Of a stretch of 64,000 nucleotides of DNA, positions 25,651 through 35,221 are shown piece after piece; position 1 is the stretch's first letter; each line of letters opens with the position of its first letter. Both the position numbers and the translations under genes were made by a program. Location of the stretch: contig NZ_CP028487.1 of the NCBI RefSeq assembly GCF_003048255.1, positions 992,001-1,056,000 of the forward strand, in the 5' to 3' direction. The notes below the pieces were generated by a model, which saw only the letters and a list, made by a program, of their open reading frames with translations, made no database searches and had not been told where the DNA came from. The stretch comes from Yersinia massiliensis (GTDB taxonomy: Bacteria; Pseudomonadota; Gammaproteobacteria; Enterobacterales; Enterobacteriaceae).

Positions 25651-26691
25651 TTAAGGCGCAGGGAAAGTGAAACGAGTGTGGATCTCTTCCAATGCATCTA
25701 ATACTTCTTGGCCTAAGACGACATCTTGGCTATCAATATTGCTCTTTAGCTGTTCAAGCGTCGTCGCACCCAACAATGTACTGGCGACGAAAGGTTGCTG
25801 GCGAACGAAGGCCAGCGCCATCTGCGCCGGATCGAGGCCGTGATGTTTCGCTAGCGCCACATATTCAGCCACTGCTAACTGAGCTTGCTTACTGGTATAA
25901 CGAGTGAAACGGCTGTATAGCGTATTACGCGCCCCTGCGGGTTTGGCCCCATTCAGGTATTTGCCGCTCAAGGTGCCGAAAGCAAGGCTAGAATAAGCGA
26001 GTAGCTCAACCCCTTCATGCTGGCTGATTTCTGCTAATCCCACCTCAAAGCTGCGATTAAGCAGGCTATAAGGGTTTTGAATCGACACGATACGGGGTAA
26101 ATCATGTTTCTCCGCCAACTGCAAATAGCGCATGACGCCCCATGGTGTTTCATTTGAGACACCGATATAACGGATTTTACCGGCTCGCACTTGCTCATTC
26201 AGCGCTTCTAGCGTCTCAAGTAAAGTCACTACGGCAGTATGTTCGCTATAGCGATAATTTAGCTTGCCGAAACAGTTCGTCTCCCGCTGCGGCCAATGTA
26301 ATTGATAAATATCGAGATAATCAGTGTTGAGCCGCCGGAGGCTATCTTCCAACGCAATGCGGATATTTTTGCGGTCCAGTGCCATATTCGGGCGGATCGG
26401 TTGATCACTTCCCCGCGATGGCCCAGAAACTTTGCTGGCTAAAATGATTTTATCGCGACTGCCGCGCGCTTTTATCCAGTTACCGATGTATTGCTCAGTT
26501 AACCCTTGGGTTTCTGGCTTCGGAGGAACCGGATACATTTCTGCGGTGTCGATTAAGTTAATACCGGCTGCAACGGCATAATCCAGTTGAGCATGGGCAT
26601 CGGCTTCACTGTTTTGTTCACCAAAAGTCATGGTGCCCAAGCCCAGCAGGCTGACTTCGAGTGAAGTGTGGGGGATACGATGATATTGCAT
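25651..26691 (-). CDS. tas: Aldo/keto reductase Tas
   Basis: The 346-residue NADPH-dependent AKR has the same length as E. coli Tas. The catalytic tetrad is visible: Asp in LIDTAEMY (Tyr in the same motif), Lys in LASKVSGP and His in YQLHWPQ. The first strand reads LGLGTMTFGEQNSE. E. coli Tas can compensate for a prephenate dehydrogenase defect under starvation; its physiological substrate is not settled. The gene lies next to ygdQ and lplT as in E. coli. Confidence 0.94.
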   Translation of the reverse strand: MQYHRIPHTSLEVSLLGLGTMTFGEQNSEADAHAQLDYAVAAGINLIDTAEMYPVPPKPETQGLTEQYIGNWIKARGSRDKIILASKVSGPSRGSDQPIRPNMALDRKNIRIALEDSLRRLNTDYLDIYQLHWPQRETNCFGKLNYRYSEHTAVVTLLETLEALNEQVRAGKIRYIGVSNETPWGVMRYLQLAEKHDLPRIVSIQNPYSLLNRSFEVGLAEISQHEGVELLAYSSLAFGTLSGKYLNGAKPAGARNTLYSRFTRYTSKQAQLAVAEYVALAKHHGLDPAQMALAFVRQQPFVASTLLGATTLEQLKSNIDSQDVVLGQEVLDALEEIHTRFTFPAP

Positions 26692-26886
26692 TGCCGACCT
26701 TCCTTAATGTCTGAAATTATCAGGCCATACCCGATGTCCTTGGCGTTGCTGTCCGCCAATAATTTGGGGTATTAGTCAAACCCGCCTTATTCGACTATAA
26801 CGAAGCGTGAGTGCAGGGGAAAGCATGTCAGGCGAAAGTGTAGAAAAAAGTGGGAAACGGGCGCGTAGAAACGCACCCGAAGAGGA

Positions 26887-27612
26887 TTATGCTTTTTTAT
26901 CCACTGGCTTACTTTTCTTCCCTCGCATGAGATTGAGGGTTTCAACGCCCATTGAGAAGAACATGGCGAAGTAAATGTAGCCTTTTGGAATGTGAATTTG
27001 GAAACTTTCCAGCATCAGCGTGAAGCCAACCAAAATCAGGAAAGACAGCGCCAGCATCTTGACGGATGGGTGGCGGTTAACAAATTCACCAATCGGCCTA
27101 GCGGCAAACATCATCACGCCCACAGAAATCACCACCGCAGCCATCATAATAAACAGATGGTCAGACAGCCCAACTGCCGTGATGACGGAGTCCAAGCTAA
27201 AGATGATATCCAGTAGCATGATTTGCACGATGGCACCAAAGAATGAGCTAACGTTACTGGAATGTTCAGTATCACTGCCTTCAATGGTTTCATGGATTTC
27301 TTTGCTGGCCTTCCAGATCAGGAATAATCCCCCCAATAGCAGAATCAAGTCCCGCATGGAAACGCCATGTCCAGCGATGCTAAACAGTGGCTCCGTCAGG
27401 CGAATGACCCAAGCAATCGAAGCCAGTAATGCCAAACGCATTAACATTGCCCCTGCCAAGCCGATACGACGGGCTTTGTTTTGCTGCGCTTTAGGTAATT
27501 TTGCGACCACCAAAGAAAGGAAGATAATATTGTCTATCCCGAGAACAATCTCAAGGATAGTTAACGTGCCCAGCGCCAACCAGGCATTTGGATCGGCAAT
27601 CCACTCAAACAT
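26887..27612 (-). CDS. ygdQ: TerC-family membrane protein YgdQ
   Basis: The protein of about 241 residues has seven to eight transmembrane segments. The TerC signature motifs carrying acidic residues in the membrane are present: EIVLGIDNIIFL in the first half and DIIFSLDSVITAVGL in the second. TerC proteins act in metal ion handling, with manganese export shown for Alx and MntX-like relatives; the E. coli YgdQ function is not established. I chose the Met at 27612 (MFEWIADPNAW), 12 codons inside the longest frame, because it matches the family start. Confidence 0.9.
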   Translation of the reverse strand: MFEWIADPNAWLALGTLTILEIVLGIDNIIFLSLVVAKLPKAQQNKARRIGLAGAMLMRLALLASIAWVIRLTEPLFSIAGHGVSMRDLILLLGGLFLIWKASKEIHETIEGSDTEHSSNVSSFFGAIVQIMLLDIIFSLDSVITAVGLSDHLFIMMAAVVISVGVMMFAARPIGEFVNRHPSVKMLALSFLILVGFTLMLESFQIHIPKGYIYFAMFFSMGVETLNLMRGKKSKPVDKKA

Positions 27613-27735
27613 TGCGCCTTTACACCTTACGGAAACACAAAAATACAATTATACGCTTTTATTTATGGAGCGGAATATATCCTACGTAATTACCATAGTG
27701 ATTTGGTAGTAAGTGATATCAATTTCTATGATGTT

Positions 27736-28422
27736 TTACAGTAAAAAGTGGCGTGCCAGCATGGGGCCGGTAAAGGTCTTTTTCAGATAAAAGCCTCGGG
27801 GTAATGTCATGATGGGCTGCCCCTGTTCACCTATTGCTTCTGTTAATGCACGGCTATTGGCGGCCTTGGGACGTAACTGCAAAACTTCGCCATGGCGCGC
27901 AGTGATCGTTTCGACTTTACCTAAAACGATAAGGTCCATTAATTCTTCCCAGTCGCGGCGCAGTAATTCTTCCTCTTCGACATTAGGGCTCCACAACAAT
28001 GGCGCACCGACTCTGCGTTGTGCTAACGGAATTTGCCGTTCTCCTTCGACTGGCACCCAGAGAACGCGGGCCAATTTATGCCGCACGTGGCTATTTTCCC
28101 AAGTGATTCCGCTATTGCCCGTCAGTGGTGCGACACACACAAAAGTGGTTTCCAAGGGCTTACCCTGAGCACTAATGGGGATGGTTTTTAGCTCAATCCC
28201 AATATCTGCAAAATCCTGTTCAGGCTTACTGCCCGCGCTGGCCCCTAGATAGTACTCCAGCAACATGCCAACCCAGCCTTTTACACGTTTCAAGTCTGCT
28301 GGGATATCCCATTGAGCACGTGTTGCCAGCTCTCCGAGCGTAAAACCGGACAAGGTTTCAGCGCGTTGGAAAAGTTGATGTTCATCTGTAGGAGGAGGGG
28401 GCGGCAGTGAATAAACAGACAT
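27736..28422 (-). CDS. mutH: DNA mismatch repair endonuclease MutH
   Basis: The 228-residue protein cuts the unmethylated strand at hemimethylated GATC after activation by MutS-MutL. The catalytic Asp, Glu and Lys are in [13 protein letters not shown] (the D-x6-E-x-K pattern). The GSKPEQDF and [10 protein letters not shown] stretches match E. coli MutH closely. I chose the Met at 28422 (MSVYSLPPP); an ATG three codons upstream is also possible. A divergent gap with DnaA boxes and a GATC cluster separates it from rppH. Confidence 0.95.
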   Translation of the reverse strand: MSVYSLPPPPPTDEHQLFQRAETLSGFTLGELATRAQWDIPADLKRVKGWVGMLLEYYLGASAGSKPEQDFADIGIELKTIPISAQGKPLETTFVCVAPLTGNSGITWENSHVRHKLARVLWVPVEGERQIPLAQRRVGAPLLWSPNVEEEELLRRDWEELMDLIVLGKVETITARHGEVLQLRPKAANSRALTEAIGEQGQPIMTLPRGFYLKKTFTGPMLARHFLL

Positions 28423-28619
28423 GGGTAGCAACCTGTTAAGATCGGTTAAAAAACAAACTGAATTAAAAGTGATAGTATTTGCATCATTGCCCTATAGGGT
28501 AGGCGTTAATAATAGCATGATTTAACGAGGTTTTTCTTTCCGCTTATGCATGAAATACTTTTATTCAGGCTATCTTGTGCACCTGCTAATCGTAATAATG
28601 AACAGGATCTTACACCTAT

Positions 28620-28628
28620 TTATCCACA
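28620..28628 (+). promoter_or_regulatory. DnaA box (perfect)
   Basis: TTATCCACA is identical to the high-affinity consensus. An inverted, weaker box (TTATCCAAT on the minus strand, 28634-28642) faces it six bases away. Confidence 0.75.
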
Positions 28629-28737
28629 GATTTATTGGATAACCTCATTAAATCGCGATCACTGGTTCAATTTACAGCCTTGACGATCGCCTTTTTTGCG
28701 AGTTTTATCCTTTTTTGCATAACTTTGACGCATTATC

Positions 28738-28746
28738 TGTGGATAA
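28738..28746 (-). promoter_or_regulatory. DnaA box (perfect, inverted)
   Basis: TGTGGATAA on the plus strand is TTATCCACA on the minus strand. It lies about 110 bp from the first perfect box, in opposite orientation. Confidence 0.75.
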
Positions 28747-29118
28747 AAACTGCATTGATGGATCTTTAGCCAGTGACCGATCCAAAACGGATATAGATCA
28801 CATTTCGATACCTTAGATACCTGTGGGAAACCTGTTATTTTGTTGAAATTAATAATTTATTTATTTGGATGTTATTAGCGTAATATTAGCTGAAAATGAG
28901 TTGTACCCGCTTTTCCCTAGAGTTCTGCACACCTATATCCACAGAAAAAGTGAATAAAATACGGTGGTGACCCTTCAGGGTGTTTATAACTTTGCTAATA
29001 TCTGTGAGTTATCCCAGAGTTATCAGGTTTTACTGTCTGATAAGCAGTGGTTTACCGGCTGTTACTAGTGTGAAACAATCAGAGCATCTTTACGTTTTAA
29101 GTTTATCGAGGTAGTCCG

Positions 29119-29646
29119 GTGATCGATGATGATGGCTACCGCCCTAACGTGGGTATCGTAATTTGTAATCGGCAAGGCGAAGTGTTGTGGGCCAGACGAT
29201 ACGGTCAGCACTCTTGGCAGTTTCCGCAAGGGGGGATCAATCCCGGTGAAACACCAGAGCAGGCTATGTATCGCGAACTTTTTGAAGAGGTCGGCCTTAA
29301 CAAGAAGGATGTTCGAATTCTGGCTTCAACCCGTAACTGGTTACGTTATAAATTACCCAAACGTTTGGTGCGTTGGGATACAAAGCCGGTGTGCATCGGC
29401 CAAAAGCAGCGGTGGTTTCTGCTACAGTTAATGTGTAATGAAGCCGATATCAACATGCAACGCAGCAGTACCCCGGAGTTTGATGGCTGGCGGTGGGTCA
29501 GTTATTGGTATCCGGTGCGTCAGGTGGTGTCTTTTAAACGTGATGTTTATCGTCGCGTCATGAAAGAGTTTGCCCCAACCGTCATGCCTGTGCAGGAGGT
29601 TGCTCCGCCACGGGTACCACCTGCTTATCGCCGTAAAAGAGGTTAA
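29119..29646 (+). CDS. rppH: RNA pyrophosphohydrolase RppH
   Basis: The 175-residue Nudix hydrolase removes pyrophosphate from the 5' end of mRNA and so triggers RNase E decay. The Nudix box [20 protein letters not shown] continues with VGL (about 37-59). Translation starts at a GTG, as in E. coli, giving [12 protein letters not shown]. The C-terminal tail [13 protein letters not shown] is basic. ptsP follows after 12 nt and is co-transcribed. Confidence 0.96.
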   Translation: MIDDDGYRPNVGIVICNRQGEVLWARRYGQHSWQFPQGGINPGETPEQAMYRELFEEVGLNKKDVRILASTRNWLRYKLPKRLVRWDTKPVCIGQKQRWFLLQLMCNEADINMQRSSTPEFDGWRWVSYWYPVRQVVSFKRDVYRRVMKEFAPTVMPVQEVAPPRVPPAYRRKRG

Positions 29647-29658
29647 GTTAAGCCGATC

Positions 29659-31905
29659 ATGCTGATGCGTTTGCGAGAAATAGTTGAGAAAGTGGCGATG
29701 GCAACCAGCCTAACGGATGCGTTAGAGCTGTTGGTCAATGAAACCTGTCTTGCAATGGACACGGAAGTCTGCTCGATTTATCTGGCAGATAATGACCGCC
29801 GTTGTTACTACCTGATGGCGACTCGGGGCTTGAAAAAGCCTCGTGGTCGCATCATCACACTGGCTTTTGACGAAGGTATCGTCGGGCTAGTAGGGCGTTT
29901 GGCTGAGCCGATTAACTTGGCAGATGCTCAGAGTCACCCCAGCTTTAAATATGTTCCGCAAGTCAAAGAGGATCGCTTCCGCGCGTTTCTTGGGGTGCCT
30001 ATTATCTACCGCCGCCAGTTGCTGGGCGTGCTGGTGGTTCAGCAACGTGAACATCGCCAGTTTGATGAGAGCGAAGAATCGTTCATGGTCACGCTGGCAA
30101 CACAGCTTGCCGGTATTCTTTCTCAATCTCAGCTTAATGCCATTTTCGGCCAATATCGGCAAACGCGAATTCGTGCGTTGGCTGCCGCACCGGGTGTGGC
30201 GGTTGCTGAAGGGTGGCAGGATACCTCCCAGCCTTCACTTGATCTGGTTTATGAAGCCTCAACCCTCGATACCGTTCAGGAACGCGAACGTCTGACTCAA
30301 GCGCTGGAAGAAGCTGCGGCTGAGTTTCGCCGTTTCAGTAAGCGTTTTTCTGCCAGCTCACAAAAAGAGAGCGCGGCAATTTTCGATCTCTATTCCCACT
30401 TGTTAAATGACGCCCGCCTAAAGCGTGAGCTTTTCGCACAAATTGATGCGGGCTCCGTGGCCGAATGGGCTGTTAAACAGGTGGTTGAACAATTTGCAGC
30501 GCAATTTGCCAGCTTGCAAGATACCTATATGCGCGAGCGAGCCAGTGATCTTCGGGCATTAGGTTTGCGCTTACTATTTCACCTCGATGACAGCACTTCC
30601 GGCGCCAGCCAATGGCCTGAGCGGTTTGTTTTGGTGGCCGATGAACTGACCGCAACATTGTTAGCGGAAGTGCCGCAAGATCGCTTGGCCGGTGTTGTCG
30701 TCCGTGACGGTGCCGCTAACTCTCATGCTGCCATTCTCGTGCGCGCGATGGGTATTCCGACCGTGATGGGGGCCGATATCCAGCCCGCATTGTTGAATCA
30801 GCGGTTATTGATCGTTGATGGCTACCGCGGTGAAGTGCTGGTTGACCCTGAACCTGTGCTGATTAAAGAGTACCAGCGGTTAGTGACCGAAGAGATTGAA
30901 CTTAGCAAACTGGCTGAGGATGATGTCGAACGGCCTGCTGCGCTGAAAAGTGGCGAGCGGATCCAGGTCATGCTGAACGCAGGTCTTAGCCCTGAACATG
31001 AAAAATTGCTCGGCGGGCGGGTTGATGGCGTGGGCCTGTATCGCACAGAAATTCCGTTCATGTTGCAAAGTGGTTTCCCATCGGAAGAGGAACAAGTTGC
31101 GCAGTACCAAGGTATGTTGCAGCTTTATCCTAATAAATCAGTCACATTGCGCACCTTGGATATCGGTGCTGATAAGCAACTGCCTTACATGCCCATCAGT
31201 GAAGAGAACCCTTGTTTAGGCTGGCGCGGTATCCGCATCACTCTCGATCAGCCAGAGATCTTCCTGATCCAAGTCAGAGCAATGCTTCGTGCTAATGCTG
31301 GTACGGGTAATCTGGGTATTTTGTTGCCGATGATCACCAGTCTGGAAGAGGTTGATGAAGCCAAACGGTTGATTGACCGTGCTGGGCGTGAAGTTCAAGA
31401 AGAGCTTGGCTACGAATTACCACAGCCGAAATTGGGTGTGATGATTGAAGTCCCCTCGATGATTTTTATGCTGCCTTACCTAAAATCGCGGGTCGATTTT
31501 ATTTCGGTTGGCACCAACGATTTAACACAATATTTACTGGCGGTAGATCGCAATAATACCCGTGTTGCCTCGCTTTATGACAGCTTGCACCCTTCGGTGC
31601 TACAAGTGCTTAGCCACATTTTGACGCAAGCGACACAATCAGGTTTACAGGTCAGCTTATGTGGTGAAATGGCGGGTGATCCTATGGGCGCGTTATTGTT
31701 GGTGGGGCTAGGCTATCGCAATCTTAGTATGAATGGCCGCAGCGTGGCGCGCATAAAATACCTACTGCGAAATATCGATTTAGTCGATGCGCAAGCGCTG
31801 GCAGAGCGGGTACTCGCAGCCCAGATGACGACGGATGTACGCCACTTAACGGCTGCGTTTATGGAGCGTAGAGGATTGGGAGGGTTGATTCGCGGCGGTA
31901 AGTAA
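29659..31905 (+). CDS. ptsP: Nitrogen-PTS enzyme I (EI-Ntr)
   Basis: The 748-residue phosphotransferase moves phosphate from PEP to NPr (PtsO). Domains in order: an N-terminal GAF sensor domain (about 1-165), which responds to glutamine in E. coli; the EI N-terminal and swivelling domain with the phospho-accepting His356 in GAANSHAAILVRAMG; and the C-terminal PEP-binding barrel with IMIEVPSMIF-like MIEVPSM and SLCGEMAGDP. It is co-transcribed with rppH. Confidence 0.96.
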   Translation: MLMRLREIVEKVAMATSLTDALELLVNETCLAMDTEVCSIYLADNDRRCYYLMATRGLKKPRGRIITLAFDEGIVGLVGRLAEPINLADAQSHPSFKYVPQVKEDRFRAFLGVPIIYRRQLLGVLVVQQREHRQFDESEESFMVTLATQLAGILSQSQLNAIFGQYRQTRIRALAAAPGVAVAEGWQDTSQPSLDLVYEASTLDTVQERERLTQALEEAAAEFRRFSKRFSASSQKESAAIFDLYSHLLNDARLKRELFAQIDAGSVAEWAVKQVVEQFAAQFASLQDTYMRERASDLRALGLRLLFHLDDSTSGASQWPERFVLVADELTATLLAEVPQDRLAGVVVRDGAANSHAAILVRAMGIPTVMGADIQPALLNQRLLIVDGYRGEVLVDPEPVLIKEYQRLVTEEIELSKLAEDDVERPAALKSGERIQVMLNAGLSPEHEKLLGGRVDGVGLYRTEIPFMLQSGFPSEEEQVAQYQGMLQLYPNKSVTLRTLDIGADKQLPYMPISEENPCLGWRGIRITLDQPEIFLIQVRAMLRANAGTGNLGILLPMITSLEEVDEAKRLIDRAGREVQEELGYELPQPKLGVMIEVPSMIFMLPYLKSRVDFISVGTNDLTQYLLAVDRNNTRVASLYDSLHPSVLQVLSHILTQATQSGLQVSLCGEMAGDPMGALLLVGLGYRNLSMNGRSVARIKYLLRNIDLVDAQALAERVLAAQMTTDVRHLTAAFMERRGLGGLIRGGK

Positions 31906-31965
31906 TTCTCATCACTTGAAGCACATTGGGAACAATGAGCTTCAATCTGTGGAAGGAAATACTTT

Positions 31966-32001
31966 ATCACTGCGTTTAACGATATCGCTGCGTTTAACGA
32001 T
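31966..32001. repeat. 18-bp tandem duplication after ptsP
   Basis: Two adjacent units (31966-31983 and 31984-32001) differ at one base: ATCACTGCGTTTAACGAT and ATCGCTGCGTTTAACGAT. They lie in the 292-bp gap between ptsP and lgt. Confidence 0.8.
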
Positions 32002-32197
32002 CGGCATTACATGGGGCTTAAGCGGTGACTTCCTTTCAGGATATGGCTGTTTACACAACTTTTCCTTCAGGTGCGCCCCTGAGTCAGCTTGGCCTATGCT
32101 ATTATGCGCAACCTGCAGTCCTCACTAGGTAACAACACGTGTTTCCACAAAAACAATACGTGTCTCCCTAAAAACAATAGACATTCCGTGGTGATAG

Positions 32198-33070
32198 ATG
32201 AGCAATAGCTATCTGGCGTTTCCGAAATTTGATCCGGTCATTTTCTCCGTTGGCCCGGTTTCCCTTCATTGGTATGGCCTGATGTACTTGGTGGGTTTTG
32301 TCTTCGCCATGTGGTTGGCCGTTCGTCGGGCCAATAAGCCAGGCAGTGGTTGGACAAAAGAAGAAGTCGAAAATCTCCTTTATGCTGGATTCCTCGGTGT
32401 GTTTGTCGGTGGCCGTGTTGGCTACGTTCTGTTCTATAACTTGCCACTGTTCCTCGATAACCCTCTTTACCTGTTTAAAGTTTGGGATGGCGGAATGTCA
32501 TTCCATGGCGGCTTGATTGGTGTTATCTGTGTGATGTTGTGGTTTGCCCGCCGCACCAAGCGCCATTTCTTCCAAGTTGCCGACTTTATGGCGCCTTTGA
32601 TTCCCTTCGGCTTGGGTGCTGGCCGTCTTGGCAACTTTATCAATGGTGAATTATGGGGGCGTGTCACGACGGATACTCCTTGGGCCATGTTATTTCCGAC
32701 CTCTCGTGGTGAAGATATCGCGATTGTTGCCGCAGATCCGGCGAAGTGGCAGGCGATATTCAATCAGTACGGTGTATTGCCACGCCATCCCTCGCAGTTA
32801 TATGAAATGATCCTTGAAGGGGTGGTGCTGTTTATCATCCTGAATCTGTTTATCCGCAAACCACGCCCGATGGGCAGTGTTTCTGGCCTGTTCCTGATTG
32901 GTTATGGTGTGTTCCGCATTATCGTAGAATGCTTCCGCCAGCCAGATGCTCAGCTTGGTTTGTTCGACGGCGTGATCAGCATGGGGCAGATCCTGTCTGT
33001 GCCTATGATTCTGGCCGGTATCATTATGATGATTTGGGCGTATCGCCGTCCTGCGCAACAACTTTCGTGA
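32198..33070 (+). CDS. lgt: Prolipoprotein diacylglyceryl transferase
   Basis: The 290-residue inner-membrane protein with seven transmembrane segments transfers diacylglyceryl from phosphatidylglycerol to the lipobox Cys of prolipoproteins. The family signature [16 protein letters not shown] and the His in MSFHGGLIG are present, as is [12 protein letters not shown]. The length is one less than E. coli Lgt. thyA follows after 6 nt in the same operon, as in E. coli. Lipoproteins in this window that need it include MltA and YgdI. Confidence 0.96.
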   Translation: MSNSYLAFPKFDPVIFSVGPVSLHWYGLMYLVGFVFAMWLAVRRANKPGSGWTKEEVENLLYAGFLGVFVGGRVGYVLFYNLPLFLDNPLYLFKVWDGGMSFHGGLIGVICVMLWFARRTKRHFFQVADFMAPLIPFGLGAGRLGNFINGELWGRVTTDTPWAMLFPTSRGEDIAIVAADPAKWQAIFNQYGVLPRHPSQLYEMILEGVVLFIILNLFIRKPRPMGSVSGLFLIGYGVFRIIVECFRQPDAQLGLFDGVISMGQILSVPMILAGIIMMIWAYRRPAQQLS

Positions 33071-33076
33071 GGTAAC

Positions 33077-33871
33077 ATGAAACAGTATCTGGATTTGATG
33101 AAAAAAGTGCTGGAAGAAGGCACCCCTAAAGATGACCGTACCGGAACAGGAACTGTGTCGATTTTTGGGCATCAGATGCGTTTCAATTTACAAGACGGTT
33201 TCCCTCTAGTCACAACCAAGCGCTGCCATTTGCGCTCGATCATCCATGAGCTGTTATGGTTCCTCAATGGCGATACCAATATTGCCTATCTGAAGGAAAA
33301 TAACGTCTCGATTTGGGATGAGTGGGCGGATGAGAATGGCGACCTTGGCCCTGTGTATGGCAAGCAATGGCGTGCATGGGGTGCAGCTGATGGTCGTCAG
33401 ATTGACCAACTCAGTAATGTGGTGAAACAGCTTAAGCAGGACCCTAATTCACGTCGTATCATTGTGTCTGCCTGGAATGTGGGTGAGCTGGACCAAATGG
33501 CATTGGCGCCTTGCCATGCATTCTTCCAGTTCTACGTGGCAAATGGCAAGCTTTCTTGCCAGCTATACCAACGTTCTTGTGACGTGTTCCTCGGCTTGCC
33601 ATTCAACATTGCCAGTTATGCGTTACTGATACACATGATGGCGCAACAATGTGATTTGGAAGTGGGGGATTTTGTCTGGACAGGTGGTGATACTCACTTG
33701 TACAGCAATCACATCGAGCAAACACATCTGCAATTGAGCCGCGAGCCACGGGCGCTGCCGAAACTGATCATCAAACGTAAGCCTGACTCTTTGTTTGATT
33801 ATCACTTCGATGATTTTGAAATTGAAGGATACGATCCGCATCCGGGAATTAAAGCCCCAATAGCGATTTAA
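33077..33871 (+). CDS. thyA: Thymidylate synthase
   Basis: The 264-residue enzyme methylates dUMP to dTMP with methylene-tetrahydrofolate. Its length is the same as E. coli ThyA, and the catalytic Cys146 is in [12 protein letters not shown]. The RRIIVSAWN phosphate-binding segment and the C-terminal PIAI are intact. A stem-loop lies just after the stop codon. Confidence 0.98.
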   Translation: MKQYLDLMKKVLEEGTPKDDRTGTGTVSIFGHQMRFNLQDGFPLVTTKRCHLRSIIHELLWFLNGDTNIAYLKENNVSIWDEWADENGDLGPVYGKQWRAWGAADGRQIDQLSNVVKQLKQDPNSRRIIVSAWNVGELDQMALAPCHAFFQFYVANGKLSCQLYQRSCDVFLGLPFNIASYALLIHMMAQQCDLEVGDFVWTGGDTHLYSNHIEQTHLQLSREPRALPKLIIKRKPDSLFDYHFDDFEIEGYDPHPGIKAPIAI

Positions 33872-33878
33872 TCCTTGA

Positions 33879-33901
33879 ACCGGAGCCGCAATGGCTCCGG
33901 T
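33879..33901 (+). terminator. Stem-loop after thyA
   Basis: ACCGGAGCC/GGCTCCGGT forms a perfect 9-bp stem with a 5-nt loop, seven bases after thyA. There is no U-run, so termination may be incomplete and continue into ppdA. Confidence 0.6.
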
Positions 33902-34070
33902 ATATCCACCGAATTCCCTTCCTGGCTAAGTGCATCCCCCAGCCATAAAAATGCGAGCTGTGCCGCACCATTCTTGACACTGATGTTGTCCCAAAAAGAA
34001 TTTTGCGTAACGTTTCCAGACTCGACAATAAGCCAATAGACCTCACATTTTCGTGACGTAAACTCGCGGC

Positions 34071-34607
34071 ATGAAAACCTCCATGGCATTGAAAGAAATA
34101 GAACTACCCAAGGATATTCACTTAATAAGACAAAAAGGTATCAGCCTCATTGAGCTGTTGGTGGTTATTGCCTTGGTCGGCGTGATGGCGACATGGAGCG
34201 CACAAAGTTGGCACCATTACCGGCAGAGAGAAAGGCTCGCTGATAGCGCACGTCAGCTACTGGCCTACTTAACGCTTTTACAAGCGCAAACTAATCGTAG
34301 TAATGGCACGGCATTATTGTGGATACAACACACTGGGCAGGGGTGCTTAGGTTGGGGAAGTCGACCCAATACTGCATGCTCAGCGTTGGCTGGCGATACA
34401 TTTATCCCACCACATCCTGATGTTGCTATCACTTTTTCACTGCATAAAAATATTGGTTTCTACGGTATAAGAAATACAGCGCAAGCAGGAAACATCATGC
34501 TCAGTAACCCCGCAGGACGCATTCGATTAATTATTTCCAGTAGAGGCAGAATGAGGTTGTGTAGTGAAGGTGAGTCAATATCAGGTATCTCTCGATGCCA
34601 AAAGTAA
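34071..34607 (+). CDS. ppdA: Prepilin peptidase-dependent protein A (minor pseudopilin)
   Basis: The 178-residue type IV pilin-like protein has the cleavage motif KG-ISLIELLVVIALVG at about residues 22-37, with Glu5 of the mature protein and a GspH-type fold after it. It belongs to the ppdA-ppdB-ygdB-ppdC group that supplies minor pilins for type IV pili in E. coli. Four Cys are present in the mature part. The start is uncertain, since a second Met lies four codons in. It overlaps ppdB by 13 nt. Confidence 0.9.
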   Translation: MKTSMALKEIELPKDIHLIRQKGISLIELLVVIALVGVMATWSAQSWHHYRQRERLADSARQLLAYLTLLQAQTNRSNGTALLWIQHTGQGCLGWGSRPNTACSALAGDTFIPPHPDVAITFSLHKNIGFYGIRNTAQAGNIMLSNPAGRIRLIISSRGRMRLCSEGESISGISRCQK

Positions 34608-35221
34608 TCAGAAAATCTGTAGAACTCACTTTGGTGCAGAGTGAGCCAAAATACATGGCAGGTTTTACACTGCCCGAAATGATGTTGGCATTAAGTATTG
34701 GCAGCATGATTATGCTTGCCGCGACTCAAGTGTTTCCAAAATTGCGTCACAACATCACATTGCTGCAACAGCGTTATCATCTGGAATTGATACTAAGTCA
34801 GGCTATGGCGGTGCTTGAAAAAGATTTACGGCGCGCCGGTTTTTGCCAAGGTGAGTGTCAGGGGAACGCGATTACCACACATCATTATTCAGGTGAGATA
34901 CCCGATTCTTGTCTAATCGTTGCGTATGACCTTAATCGCAATGGCCGATGGGAGGGGGAGGAGCATACAGAATCCGAATATTTTGGTTACCGCTTACGTA
35001 ATAAGGGATTAGAGGCCCAGCGAGGCGAACGCAATTGCGCTGGCAGTAGTTGGGAAAATCTATTAGACCCAAAAGAGGTCACCATCACGCACTTTTCTGT
35101 ACGTAGATTACCTGAACACGCTTCTGCTCAAATATATACCGTGCAATTAGCGGGGCAAAAAACAGGTCATTCAGCCATCCGTCATCAGCTTATTTATACG
35201 ATACGTGGCAATAATTTATGA
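34595..35221 (+). CDS. ppdB: Prepilin peptidase-dependent protein B
   Basis: The 208-residue protein has a long basic leader before the pilin signature AG-FTLPEMMLALSIGSMIML (about 22-41). The rest contains Cys pairs (FCQGEC) and a pseudopilin GspJ/PilW-like body. It overlaps ppdA and, by 4 nt, ygdB, so the four genes form one operon. Confidence 0.88.
   Translation: MPKVIRKSVELTLVQSEPKYMAGFTLPEMMLALSIGSMIMLAATQVFPKLRHNITLLQQRYHLELILSQAMAVLEKDLRRAGFCQGECQGNAITTHHYSGEIPDSCLIVAYDLNRNGRWEGEEHTESEYFGYRLRNKGLEAQRGERNCAGSSWENLLDPKEVTITHFSVRRLPEHASAQIYTVQLAGQKTGHSAIRHQLIYTIRGNNL

Larger units (their letters stand above)
28432..29118. promoter_or_regulatory. mutH-rppH intergenic region, DARS2-like
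   Basis: This 687-bp gap is where E. coli carries DARS2, the sequence that regenerates ATP-DnaA. It contains perfect DnaA boxes at 28620-28628 (TTATCCACA) and 28738-28746 (inverted). One-mismatch and weaker boxes lie at 28935-28943, 28634-28642 (inverted), 28822-28830 (inverted) and 28705-28713. Six GATC sites fall between 28606 and 28799. The mutH and rppH promoters must also lie here. IHF and Fis sites, known from E. coli DARS2, could not be placed reliably by eye. Confidence 0.7.

Noticed and set aside
27020..27709. 229-codon open frame antisense to ygdQ
   Set aside because: It is a shadow of ygdQ: low-complexity composition, no recognisable domain, and the opposite strand is a clear TerC protein.
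31916..32128. Possible 70-residue gene between ptsP and lgt
   Set aside because: No good ribosome binding site or homology, and part of the translation comes from the 18-bp tandem duplication.
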